From Arthrobacter sp. NicSoilB8 (lineage in GTDB: Bacteria; Actinomycetota; Actinomycetes; Actinomycetales; Micrococcaceae): a DNA stretch of 64,000 bases. How positions within the stretch are numbered: position 1 is the stretch's first letter; every line of letters begins with the position of its first letter. Positions 1-7,462 of the stretch are shown in pieces. The stretch spans positions 3,224,001 through 3,288,000 of the forward strand of contig NZ_AP024655.1 of assembly GCF_019977355.1 (NCBI RefSeq). Direction: 5' to 3'. The notes beneath the pieces were generated by a model. The model saw nothing but the letters and a program-made list of their open reading frames with translations. It had not been told where the DNA came from and made no database searches. Position numbers and translations under genes: made by a program.

Positions 1-1089
1 CTTCTCCGCCGTCTCGGGACTGGGGTAGTAGACACCCGCCAGCAGACCCCTGCCACGGACAGTAGCGCCTTCGACGCCGGCCGCGATCCGGGCCAGCCCT
101 TCGTGCAGCTGCGAAACAGTCCCCGCGACTTTCAGTTCGAACCTGCCGTCCTGCCAGTAGTGTTCCAAGGCTGCGGTTCCCGTGACGAATGCCGGATTGT
201 GCCCGCGGAACGTTCCGTTGTGCTCTCCAGGTTTCCAAATGTCCAGCGCCGGTTTGAACAGCGTCAGGGACAACGGCAACCCGAAACCTGAGATGGACTT
301 CGAAAGGCAGACGATGTCTGGCTTGATTCCCGCATCCTCAAAGCTGAAAAACGTCCCGGTGCGTCCACATCCGGCCTGTACGTCGTCAACGATGAGCAGG
401 ATGTCGTGCTGGCGGCACAGGTCCGACAGTTCACGTAGCCAGGATGCCCGGGCGGCCCGGAGCCCGCCCTCGCCCTGGACAGTCTCCACGATCACCGCGG
501 CGGGCTTGTCGACCCCCGAGCCGCTGTCTTCCAGGGCACGTCGGAACCAGAGAAAGTCAGGCGTCTGGCCGTCGAGGAACCCGTCATAGGGCATGCTCGA
601 TGCGTTCGTCAGCGGAACCCCGGCCCCGTGCCGTTTCATTGAATTGCCCGTGACCGACAAAGAGCCCAGGGTCATTCCATGGAAGGCATTGGTGAAGCTG
701 ATGATGTGCTGCCGGCCGGTGACCTTACGGGCCAGCTTCAGGGCCGCTTCCACCGAGTTTGTTCCGGTCGGCCCAGGGAACATGACCTTGTAGTCCAATT
801 TCCGTGGTTTGAGGATCAACTCCTGGAATGTCTCGAGGAAGCGCCGCTTGGCAACCGTCTTCATGTCCAGGGAATGGACGATAGCACCGGAGAGGAGGTA
901 GTCGACGAGCGGCCGCAGCAATACCGGGTTGTTGTGCCCGTAGTTCAAGGCACCGGCGCCGGAGAAGAAGTCCAAGTATTCTCTGCCGTCTTCGCTGCAG
1001 AGGGTGCTGCCGGCGGCACGCTCAAACACCGTGTCCCAGCCCCGGCAATAGGAACGAACCTCGGATTCCAAACTTTCAAAGATATCCAT
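1..1089 (-). CDS. ectB: Diaminobutyrate--2-oxoglutarate aminotransferase (EctB), C-terminus beyond window
   Basis: This PLP-dependent class III aminotransferase makes L-2,4-diaminobutyrate from aspartate semialdehyde, the first step of ectoine osmolyte synthesis. The minus strand reads [18 protein letters not shown] at the N-terminus, a typical EctB start. The PLP site is visible: Asp235 in VDDVQ and the Schiff-base lysine K264 in CLSKSISG. 363 codons are seen; the family has about 420, so roughly 60 residues lie off the left edge. The start at 1089 follows a GGGGG Shine-Dalgarno-like run 9 nt upstream. In the usual ectABC order ectA precedes ectB, but the 386 nt upstream are too short for a 170-residue acetyltransferase and show none. 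A siderophore-type diaminobutyrate aminotransferase is the alternative. Confidence 0.9.
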   Translation of the reverse strand, partial: MDIFESLESEVRSYCRGWDTVFERAAGSTLCSEDGREYLDFFSGAGALNYGHNNPVLLRPLVDYLLSGAIVHSLDMKTVAKRRFLETFQELILKPRKLDYKVMFPGPTGTNSVEAALKLARKVTGRQHIISFTNAFHGMTLGSLSVTGNSMKRHGAGVPLTNASSMPYDGFLDGQTPDFLWFRRALEDSGSGVDKPAAVIVETVQGEGGLRAARASWLRELSDLCRQHDILLIVDDVQAGCGRTGTFFSFEDAGIKPDIVCLSKSISGFGLPLSLTLFKPALDIWKPGEHNGTFRGHNPAFVTGTAALEHYWQDGRFELKVAGTVSQLHEGLARIAAGVEGATVRGRGLLAGVYYPSPETAEK

Positions 1090-1475
1090 CTGTCGATGTC
1101 CCCCGTACTTCAGACGAGTGAAATGTCCCGAGCATTCAGACAGCTCAGGATTCCGGATGACGGGCACAGAAGGAGCGCAGCGTGGCAACAGTGGCGCGCT
1201 GGCCGTTCCTCTCGCGAGGCCCGTATTTTTTTCACCTATAGAGGTTTTCTATGCGTGAACTGGACAGAACAGCTATGCCTGCCCCACCTGACGGCTCTTA
1301 TCGTAGTCTCAGGAAATTCACAGCACCTCAGTAGCCGGTACCTGTTTTTTTCACTTAGGGGGCCGCTACACTACCCGACTTGGCGGCTGTCCGGCGGCTC
1401 CGGCGCCGCTTGTGTACTCGAAATCGACGCCGGCGTTTGCCCCGATTACAACTTTGCGGCGAATGGCCTATTGCC
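1090..1475. other. 386-nt intergenic region upstream of ectB
   Basis: No convincing coding frame is seen on either strand, and composition is less GC-rich than in the neighbouring genes. Two near-identical 13-mers, T7-CACCTA (1226-1238) and T7-CACTTA (1345-1357), lie exactly 119 bp apart. Read on the ectB strand they are TAGGTGAAAAAAA and TAAGTGAAAAAAA. They may be regulator sites for ectB or simply A/T tracts. The M28 peptidase gene ends at 1476, so any ectB promoter should lie here. Confidence 0.5.
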
Positions 1476-2522
1476 TTAGCCCTTGGCCATGGCGTAGGCG
1501 ACGGTGGCGTAGGCCAGGGCGCCCGACATTTCCTGGAGCAGTTCCGCGTTGGTGTTGGCGATGGTGTCGCAGGCCTCGTGGTAGCAGGGATCGAGGACCT
1601 TTCCGGCCGCGCCGCCGAAGGACTGGGCCTGGGCCTGGGTCTTCTTCTTCTCATCCCCGGTGAACAGCCCGCCGCCGGGGATGCCCGCGGAGAGGAAGGC
1701 ATCGTAGTCGGAGCCGCCGTCAAAGGGCGTGGTCTCGGCCGTGAGCGAGTTCTCCTTGAAGAAGCGGAAGAGGACGTCCTCGATCGCCTTGGACCCGGCC
1801 GGTCCGGCGTGGCCGAAATCCGTGCCGTCCCCGTCGTGGACGGACCGCACCCCGTTGGGCGAGGCCGCCATGTCCACGTTCAGGTTCGCCGCGGTCTGGC
1901 CGATCTCGGCCTGGCTCAGCGCGTCGACGTAGTGCTGGGAGCCGTACAGGCCGTCCTCCTCGCCGCCCCAGAACGCGAACCGGACCCGGTTGGCCGGGGT
2001 GATCCCGGCCTCCTTCATCCACCGCGCGGTCTCCAGGACCGCCGCGACCCCGCTGCCGTTGTCGTTGATGCCCGGGCCCTCCTTCACGGAGTCCAGGTGC
2101 GCGCCGACCACCACGGTGTGCCCGGGACTGCCCCCGGTATCGGCCAGGATGTTGAAGGACTCCACCCTCGGCTTGCCCCGGCCCTCGCCCCTGAAGGAGA
2201 AGGTCTGCCGGACCGGTGAGTACCCGGCCGCGCGCAGCTGCTCCTCGACGTACCTGGCCGACTCCTCATACCCGGACGTGCCGGAGGCACGGGTCCCGCC
2301 GTTGGCATCGGCAATACGCTGCAGGGCCTTCAAATGATCCACCATGCCCCGGGACTTGAAAGCCGCCAGCACCGTGCGCGCATCCACCGTGCTCACAGGC
2401 TCCACCGGCGGGGCAGTGCATCCGGACAGGACTAAGCTGATCGCCGCCACGATTGCCGCGACAACGACTGCCACGGACGCGGCCGCAGCCCTGCTCCGCC
2501 TGGTCAATCGGTCACCCGTCAC
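1476..2522 (-). CDS. Secreted M28 family zinc aminopeptidase, lipoprotein
   Basis: Predicted di-zinc aminopeptidase of the Streptomyces griseus aminopeptidase / LpqL type, trimming N-terminal residues from peptides outside the membrane. From a GTG start at 2522 (348 aa) the protein has a basic N-terminus, a hydrophobic stretch at about 15-32 and a lipobox LSGC with Cys35. Expected zinc ligands are all present: H142 (GAHLDS), D154 (NDNGSG), E188/E189 (WGGEED), D217 (NVDM) and H315 within CYHEAC, where C313 and C318 should form the family disulfide. The frame stays open upstream to 2738, but that part is Arg/Gly-rich and overlaps the MFS pseudogene, so the GTG start is preferred. No strong Shine-Dalgarno is seen, and a palindrome sits immediately upstream. 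Confidence 0.85.
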   Translation of the reverse strand: MTGDRLTRRSRAAAASVAVVVAAIVAAISLVLSGCTAPPVEPVSTVDARTVLAAFKSRGMVDHLKALQRIADANGGTRASGTSGYEESARYVEEQLRAAGYSPVRQTFSFRGEGRGKPRVESFNILADTGGSPGHTVVVGAHLDSVKEGPGINDNGSGVAAVLETARWMKEAGITPANRVRFAFWGGEEDGLYGSQHYVDALSQAEIGQTAANLNVDMAASPNGVRSVHDGDGTDFGHAGPAGSKAIEDVLFRFFKENSLTAETTPFDGGSDYDAFLSAGIPGGGLFTGDEKKKTQAQAQSFGGAAGKVLDPCYHEACDTIANTNAELLQEMSGALAYATVAYAMAKG

Positions 2523-2525
2523 GCT

Positions 2526-2540
2526 ACGAAGATACTTCGT
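2526..2540. promoter_or_regulatory. Inverted repeat at the start of the M28 peptidase gene
   Basis: ACGAAG-ATA-CTTCGT is a perfect 6-bp inverted repeat with a 3-nt spacer, lying 4 nt upstream of the proposed GTG start. It could be an operator or a small hairpin affecting translation. No regulator for it is recognised in the window. Confidence 0.35.
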
Positions 2541-2661
2541 CGGGTGTTCCAGAGGAAGGCCCGGGCCCTGCCGATGCGCCGCTCCGTCCCGGCCCTGTCC
2601 TGCCCGCTCTGTCCTGCCGGCCCTGTCCTGCCGGACTGGGGCTGGCACCCGGCTACGTCGG

Positions 2662-3834
2662 CTAGAGCGAGCCAGCCCCAAGGGGCTCGGCGGCGGCCGG
2701 GGCCGGGTCGGAGAAGGCCAGCCGCGGCACCAGGACAAGCGCGACGGCTGCGGCCAGACCGGTCACTCCGCAGGCTGGTCCACACAGTGAGGTACCCGGC
2801 GAGGGGCGCCGCGGCCCGACCGGCATCCCCAGGCGCCCCCCGCTTCGGTCAGGACGTGGCTGAGCAGGGCGATGCCGAACACCGCGGACGCGAAGGCCCC
2901 GCCGATGGTCTTCGTGGTGTTGGTCAGGCCGGTGGCCATCGCGGTGCGGTCCAGGGGTGCCGCAGCGGCCGCCGCCGAGGGCAGAGCCGCCACCAGGGCC
3001 CCGGAGCCAACCCCGGCGATCGCCATGTTTGCCAGCGCCTCGGCGAGGCTTCCGTGAAATGGCAGGAACAAGAGATACCCCAGGCCCACGAGGACCGCGG
3101 CGCCGACGAGCGTCCAGCGCGGGGTGAGCCGGCGCGTCACCGCCGGGTACAGCAGCGCGCCCACGAGCAGCGCCAGCACGTAGACGCCGATGATGATGGA
3201 GACCTGCCCGGCGCGCAGCCCGAGGCCGTAGCCGTGCAGCGCGGGATCGGTCCGGGCGAAGGTGGACAGCGGGGCCTACGCGCCCAGGACCGAGACTCCG
3301 AAGAGCCCGGCGGTCAGCTGGACCGGCCACATTGATGTGCCCCGCAGCATCCTGATGTCCACGAGAGGATCGGCCTGGCGCAGTTCGAACCGCGAGAAGG
3401 GAACGAACACAAGGATCCCGGCCGCCACGAGCGCCCACGGCCACCACGCGGCGGCTCCGTTGAGGCGCATGAACGTCAGCCGGAGGTGATGAACAACAGC
3501 CCGACGGCGAGCAGCGCGAACCCGCCGGTGTCCAGGCGTCTGCCACTGCGCTCACTGGACTCCGGCACGCCGAACCGGATGGCGAACCAGCATGCGGACA
3601 CTGCCAGCGCCGGCACCAGGAGCACGATCTGCAGCTGCCCGGCGAAGGCCTCCACCAACGCACCGGCGGCGAGCGCCCCGGCGATGACACCGAACTCCAG
3701 TGCCCCGACGAGAACGCCGGCCGCGCGCCGGGTCCGGGCGGCGCCGTCGGGCAGCCGAGGATGGGCATGTAGTAGCCCTGCAAGACTCCGCTGGTGAATT
3801 CGACCAGACACAGAAAAGCTACGACACGTCGCAT
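2662..3834 (-). pseudogene. MFS transporter (DHA2/EmrB-like) pseudogene, several lesions
   Basis: Remnants of one drug:H+ antiporter can be read only by changing frame. The N-terminal helix VVAFLCLVEFTSGVLQGYY starts at 3834. Another frame carries a middle part from about 3740 to 3476 (GVLVGALEFGVIAGAL to GFALLAVGLLFITSG). A third carries 3470-3276, ending VLGA-stop, and after that TAG the same frame continues without a break as APLSTFARTDPALHGYGLG and LALLVGALLYPAVTRRL to about 2830. The last helix (GLAAAVALVLVPRLAFSDP) is in yet another frame down to 2662. Lesions: a junction near 3750, a frameshift near 3480, an in-frame TAG at 3276-3278 (homologous position probably TAC, Tyr) and a frameshift near 2800. 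The first junction jumps from helix 1 to what looks like helix 5, and 391 codons is about 100 short of a 14-helix family member, so an internal deletion is likely. Confidence 0.8.
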
Positions 3835-3982
3835 GGGGGCCTTCCGGGCGGGCGGGCACCTGACGGCATCCTAGGCCCGCGCGGCGGCCACAGGCAGGAA
3901 GACCGGGCCGGAAGACCCGGGCGGGAAAATCGGACAGGAAGGGCCGGGAATATTCGGCCGTGGCGGGTGTTATACCGGTCGA

Positions 3983-4000
3983 TACATGCAAATGCATGTA
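3983..4000. promoter_or_regulatory. 18-bp palindromic operator, probably for the MarR regulator
   Basis: TACATGCA-AA-TGCATGTA has perfect 8-bp arms. It ends 7 nt before a TATAGT hexamer (4008-4013) that fits a -10 box, so a bound protein would cover the -35 region of the LLM-marR transcript. The length and symmetry suit a MarR dimer, and a marR gene is the second cistron. Assignment to that regulator is inference. Confidence 0.7.
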
Positions 4001-4007
4001 AACCGCG

Positions 4008-4013
4008 TATAGT
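4008..4013 (+). promoter_or_regulatory. Candidate -10 box of the LLM-marR operon
   Basis: TATAGT lies 42 nt upstream of the LLM oxidoreductase ATG and just downstream of the 18-bp palindrome. No clear -35 is seen because the palindrome occupies that position. Confidence 0.45.
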
Positions 4014-4055
4014 GGAAGCAGTTCCCGGATCAGACCGGCCATGGAAAGGCACATC

Positions 4056-5180
4056 ATGCAGATCGGCGTCTTCAGCGTCAGCGACATCACCACCGACCCC
4101 ACCACGGGCCGCACCCCCACCGAGCACGAGCGCATCAAGGCGTCCGTGGCGATCGCCAAGAAGGTCGAAGAGATCGGCATGGATGTCTATGCCCTCGGCG
4201 AGCACCACAACCGGCCGTTCTTCTCCTCCTCCCCCACGACCACGCTGGCCTACATTGCTGCCCAGACGGAGCGCATCATCCTCTCCACGGCCACCACGCT
4301 GATCACCACCAATGATCCGGTGAAGATCGCCGAGGACTTCGCGATGCTCCAGCACCTGGCCGACGGCCGCGTGGACCTGGTGCTGGGCCGCGGCAACACC
4401 GCCCCCGTCTACCCCTGGTTCGGCAAGAACATCCAGGACGGCATCGAGCTGGCGATCGAGAACTACAGCCTGCTGCGCCGCCTCTGGGATGAGGACACCG
4501 TCAACTGGTCCGGCAAGCACCGCACCCCGCTGCAGAACTTCACGTCCACGCCCCGCCCGCTCGACGGCGTCGCCCCCTTCGTGTGGCATGGCTCCATCCG
4601 CACGCCGCAGATCGCGGAAGTGGCCGCGTACTACGGTGATGGATTCTTCGCCAACAACATCTTCTGGCCGAAGGAGCACTACCAGCAGCTGATCGGCCTC
4701 TACCGTGAGCGCTACGAGCACTACGGCCACGGCAAGGCAGACCAGGCCATTGTGGGCCTCGGCGGTCAGTTCTTCATGCGGAAGAACTCGCAGGACGCCG
4801 TCAAGGAGTTCCGCCCGTACTTCGACAACGCCCCGGTGTACGGCCACGGGCCGTCGCTGGAGGACTTCACGTCCCAGACTCCCCTGACGGTGGGCAGCCC
4901 GCAGGAGGTCATCGAAAAGACCCTCACCTTCCGCGAGTACTTCGGTGACTACCAGCGCCAGCTGTTCCTGATCGACCATGCCGGCCTGCCGCTGAAGACC
5001 GTGCTGGAGCAGCTGGACCTGTTCGGCGAAGAGGTGCTGCCGGTGCTGCGCAAGGAATATGCCGCGCTCAAGCCCGCGCATGTCCCCGAACCGCCGACGC
5101 ATGCCGGCCGGGTGGCCGCCGCAGTGGCAGCCGGCACCGGTGACGCCGCAGCGGCAGAGACCAGCAGCCAGGGCTCATGA
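4056..5180 (+). CDS. LLM class flavin-dependent oxidoreductase (luciferase-like monooxygenase)
   Basis: 374-residue bacterial-luciferase-like protein expected to use reduced FMN, or F420 in some actinobacterial relatives; the substrate is unknown. Recognisable family segments are the N-terminal strand MQIGVFSVSDIT, the region ALGEHHNRPFFSSSP with the EHH found in alkanal-monooxygenase-like enzymes, and TATTLITTNDPVKIAEDFAMLQHLADGRVDLVLGRG written here in pieces of the TIM barrel. The C-terminus is an Ala-rich tail. The ATG at 4056 is chosen because GGAAAGG lies 7 nt upstream; an in-frame ATG at 4041 lacks this. The stop overlaps the marR start (ATGA), so the two genes are co-transcribed and translationally coupled. 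Confidence 0.85.
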   Translation: MQIGVFSVSDITTDPTTGRTPTEHERIKASVAIAKKVEEIGMDVYALGEHHNRPFFSSSPTTTLAYIAAQTERIILSTATTLITTNDPVKIAEDFAMLQHLADGRVDLVLGRGNTAPVYPWFGKNIQDGIELAIENYSLLRRLWDEDTVNWSGKHRTPLQNFTSTPRPLDGVAPFVWHGSIRTPQIAEVAAYYGDGFFANNIFWPKEHYQQLIGLYRERYEHYGHGKADQAIVGLGGQFFMRKNSQDAVKEFRPYFDNAPVYGHGPSLEDFTSQTPLTVGSPQEVIEKTLTFREYFGDYQRQLFLIDHAGLPLKTVLEQLDLFGEEVLPVLRKEYAALKPAHVPEPPTHAGRVAAAVAAGTGDAAAAETSSQGS

Positions 5181-5641
5181 TGCAGGCCAAGACCACAGAA
5201 TCGCCGGTGCGCCTGGCCGCGGAAACCTGGGAGTCACTGTTCCGTGCCCAGGTGGCGGTGATGCGCAAGCTGCAGGCTGCGCCGGCCTTCAAAGCCCTTG
5301 CCCTGAACGAGTACGACGTCCTCTTCACGCTCTCACGCTGCCCGTCCGGGTGGCTGCGCCTGAATGAGCTCAACGACAACGTCCTGCTCAGCCAGTCGAG
5401 CCTGAGCCGGCTGGTGGAGCGGCTCGAAAAGCGCGGGCTCGTTGAGCGCACACCGGCCCCGGAGGACGGCCGCGGGATCCTCATCCGGCTTACCGACACC
5501 GGCAGGGACCTGCAGAAGCAGATCGGCCGGGAACACGTCCGCGACATCGCCGCGCTCGTGGGCCCGGCCCTCACGGCCGCCGAACAGCAGGAGCTGCTTC
5601 GGCTGACCGAGAAGCTTCGCGCCGCGGTGGCCGGACGCTGA
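5177..5641 (+). CDS. MarR family transcriptional regulator
   Basis: 154-residue winged-helix regulator. The wing-helix core covers roughly residues 40-105: NEYDVLFTLSR, LNELNDNVLLSQSSLSRLVERLEKRG split across the recognition helix, then the wing VERTPAPEDGRGILIRLTDTG with the Asp-Gly-Arg typical of MarR wings. It overlaps the upstream monooxygenase gene by 4 nt, so it likely represses its own operon through the palindrome at 3983-4000. Ligand unknown; phenolic or electrophilic compounds are common for the family. Confidence 0.88.
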   Translation: MMQAKTTESPVRLAAETWESLFRAQVAVMRKLQAAPAFKALALNEYDVLFTLSRCPSGWLRLNELNDNVLLSQSSLSRLVERLEKRGLVERTPAPEDGRGILIRLTDTGRDLQKQIGREHVRDIAALVGPALTAAEQQELLRLTEKLRAAVAGR

Positions 5642-5646
5642 CGCTC

Positions 5647-5670
5647 CAGGCTGGCGGCCCCGGCAGCCTG
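5647..5670. terminator. Small hairpin between convergent marR and transglutaminase genes
   Basis: CAGGCTG (5647-5653) and CAGCCTG (5664-5670) form a 7-bp stem with a 10-nt GC-rich loop in the 30-nt gap between two convergent genes. There is no T-run, so it would be a weak terminator at best. Confidence 0.3.
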
Positions 5671-5671
5671 C

Positions 5672-6475
5672 CTACTGGATAGCGACGAGCTTCGCCGGGT
5701 CTTCCACCGGCAGTTCGTCAACAACGGCGGTGACGCTGATTTCCTTCAGGGACAGGCTGCCGCCCACGGTGGACAGGAATGCGGTGTCCGAGGAATCACG
5801 CCCGGCCGTGATCCGCAGCATGCTCTCCCGCGGTGCCAGCCCCGTGGGGTCGATGACGTGCCAGGCGCCGTTGATGTGTGCTTCGGCCACCGCGTGGAAG
5901 TCCATCGGGGCCAGGCCCGGGGCATACACGGCAGCCAGCCGGGCCGGGACGTTCTTGGACCGCAGCAGGGCAATGGCAAGGTGGGCGAAGTCCCGGCAGA
6001 CCCCGCGGCGGTGCAACAGCGTCTCGACGGCTCCATCGGTCCCCCGTGAGGATCCGCTGACGTAGCGGAGTTCGCTGAAGACCCAGTTGCGCACGGCGTG
6101 GAGCAGCTCCTCGCCCTGCAGCCCGCCGAATTCGGCATAGGCTGTCGGCAGCAGCCGGTCCGACTCCGCGTAGCGGCTGGGCCGCACATAGCGGATGAGT
6201 TCCATGAGCCCTGGTTCCTCGGGCCGGGCCAAGCCGCTGACGCTGGCGGAGTACTCCACCAGCACTTCGGTGGGTTCGGCGAATTCCATGTAATGGAAGC
6301 GCCCTCCGTGGTGGTCCGAGAGCTCGGTCAGCGGCACGTCCCCGCCGTCCGCCGTCACCGAGAGCGACTCCTGCAGTGAACCGTAACCGGGGTTCCGGGC
6401 CACGGCCACGGCGAGCGCCACCTTGGTCTCGGCAACGGTCTTGAAGGCCAGGCGGGCGGCTACGGCGCGTTCCAT
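5672..6475 (-). CDS. Transglutaminase-like family protein
   Basis: 267-residue protein with the transglutaminase-like (papain-fold) core in the C-terminal half. The catalytic triad is clear: Cys160 in RRGVCRDFAH, His194 in MDFHAVAEA and Asp209 in WHVIDPTG. The N-terminal 80 residues resemble the beta-rich domain of bacterial transglutaminase-like proteins. No signal peptide or membrane helix is seen, so it is probably cytosolic and may act as a protease or amidase rather than a cross-linker. It stands alone, convergent with marR and 72 nt downstream of the start side of the lipoprotein gene on the same strand. Substrate unknown. Confidence 0.85.
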   Translation of the reverse strand: MERAVAARLAFKTVAETKVALAVAVARNPGYGSLQESLSVTADGGDVPLTELSDHHGGRFHYMEFAEPTEVLVEYSASVSGLARPEEPGLMELIRYVRPSRYAESDRLLPTAYAEFGGLQGEELLHAVRNWVFSELRYVSGSSRGTDGAVETLLHRRGVCRDFAHLAIALLRSKNVPARLAAVYAPGLAPMDFHAVAEAHINGAWHVIDPTGLAPRESMLRITAGRDSSDTAFLSTVGGSLSLKEISVTAVVDELPVEDPAKLVAIQ

Positions 6476-6547
6476 GTAACTCCGGGATGTGAGGTGGTGG
6501 CAGGGAAAGTCGCCGTCAGCGGCCCGGGGATGTGCGGGTGGGCGGGA

Positions 6548-7432
6548 CTAGTTTTTGATCTTCAGAGACATTAGCATCCGCTGGACGTCGGCGAATTCGG
6601 ATCCCTCGTTGACGTACTTGGCCGCCTGGTCGAGGGTGTCGAACGCCTTCGCGGGAGCAACTTTCTGGTCCGGAGCCAAAGGTTTGAGCACCGGCAGGTC
6701 CCCAAACGAATAATCGCCCTTGCCCTCCTGGCCACGGACCACGTTCTGCAGCGCGCAGGCCTTCCCGCCGGCGCCGCCCACCACGTTGGTGATGCCATAG
6801 GAGCCGAAATACTTGTAGCCCTGGATGACCCGGAACACCACGTGCGGGTCAATCGTCCCCTCGCCGCCGGCGTGCGGCAGGTCCACGGGGACGCTGCTGA
6901 CCACGACGTAGGCCCGTGCGTCGCCGTCCGCGCAGGCCGCGGCCGGCTGCGGCGGGAGCCCCGTCTGCAGGGTGGCCAGGTACGCGCCCTTGGCGTCTTT
7001 GACAACGATCTTCAGTGCACCCGGCAGCGCGCCCGGATCGACGGCCACGGACTGGACAATCCAGTCCCGCGGCACCTCGAAACTGACCGTCTTCGCCGGA
7101 TCGGTGAAGACTTTCCAGTCGGCGGCGCTCGATCCCGGGGCGGAGGCGCTGACGGTGGGCGTCGGGCCGGAGGCGGGGGCCGACGTCGTACTCTCCGCCG
7201 TGCTGCTGCCCGCCGTGCTGCTACCCGCCGTGCTGCTACCCGCTGTCCAAACTGGTGCCCCCTTGCCGTCGCCGCTGCAGCCCGACAGGGCTGCCGCCGT
7301 GACCACGAGGGCGGCACCGGTGCGCAGCGCGGCGGCGCGAATCCACGCTGCCCGGGTCCTCGCTGTACGGATCCGGATAGTACCTGAACCGCTGGTGGTG
7401 CCTGATCCGCTGGTGGTGGCCGTCCCAGTCAT
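6548..7432 (-). CDS. Hypothetical lipoprotein with Ser/Thr-rich linker
   Basis: 294-residue predicted lipoprotein from an ATG at 7432. The N-terminus is a Thr/Gly/Ser/Arg-rich stretch, then a hydrophobic segment ending LSGC (lipobox), then a low-complexity Ser/Thr/Ala linker containing three TAGSS repeats, then a globular region (DWKVFTDPAKTVSFEVPRDW onwards) of about 190 residues rich in beta strands. That core resembles PsbP/LpqN-like sensor folds only in its opening Phe-x-Val-Pro-x-x-Trp pattern. I do not recognise a family with confidence. An in-frame ATG nine codons earlier (7459) is possible. Likely anchored on the outer face of the membrane. Confidence 0.7.
   Translation of the reverse strand: MTGTATTSGSGTTSGSGTIRIRTARTRAAWIRAAALRTGAALVVTAAALSGCSGDGKGAPVWTAGSSTAGSSTAGSSTAESTTSAPASGPTPTVSASAPGSSAADWKVFTDPAKTVSFEVPRDWIVQSVAVDPGALPGALKIVVKDAKGAYLATLQTGLPPQPAAACADGDARAYVVVSSVPVDLPHAGGEGTIDPHVVFRVIQGYKYFGSYGITNVVGGAGGKACALQNVVRGQEGKGDYSFGDLPVLKPLAPDQKVAPAKAFDTLDQAAKYVNEGSEFADVQRMLMSLKIKN
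7197..7241 (-). repeat. 15-bp tandem repeat, three units, inside the lipoprotein gene
   Basis: Three consecutive units of GCCGTGCTGCTACCC (first unit with one change) encode repeated AGSST in the linker of the lipoprotein. A period that is a multiple of three keeps the frame open. Confidence 0.85.
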
Positions 7433-7462
7433 GGTGCCAGCGTAGCCGTGGCGCCGCACGGC

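Noticed and set aside
3819..5102. Long open frame on the minus strand opposite the LLM monooxygenase
   Set aside because: It is antisense to a gene with clear family motifs; such frames arise from the G/C third-base pattern. No start signal or known domain is seen.
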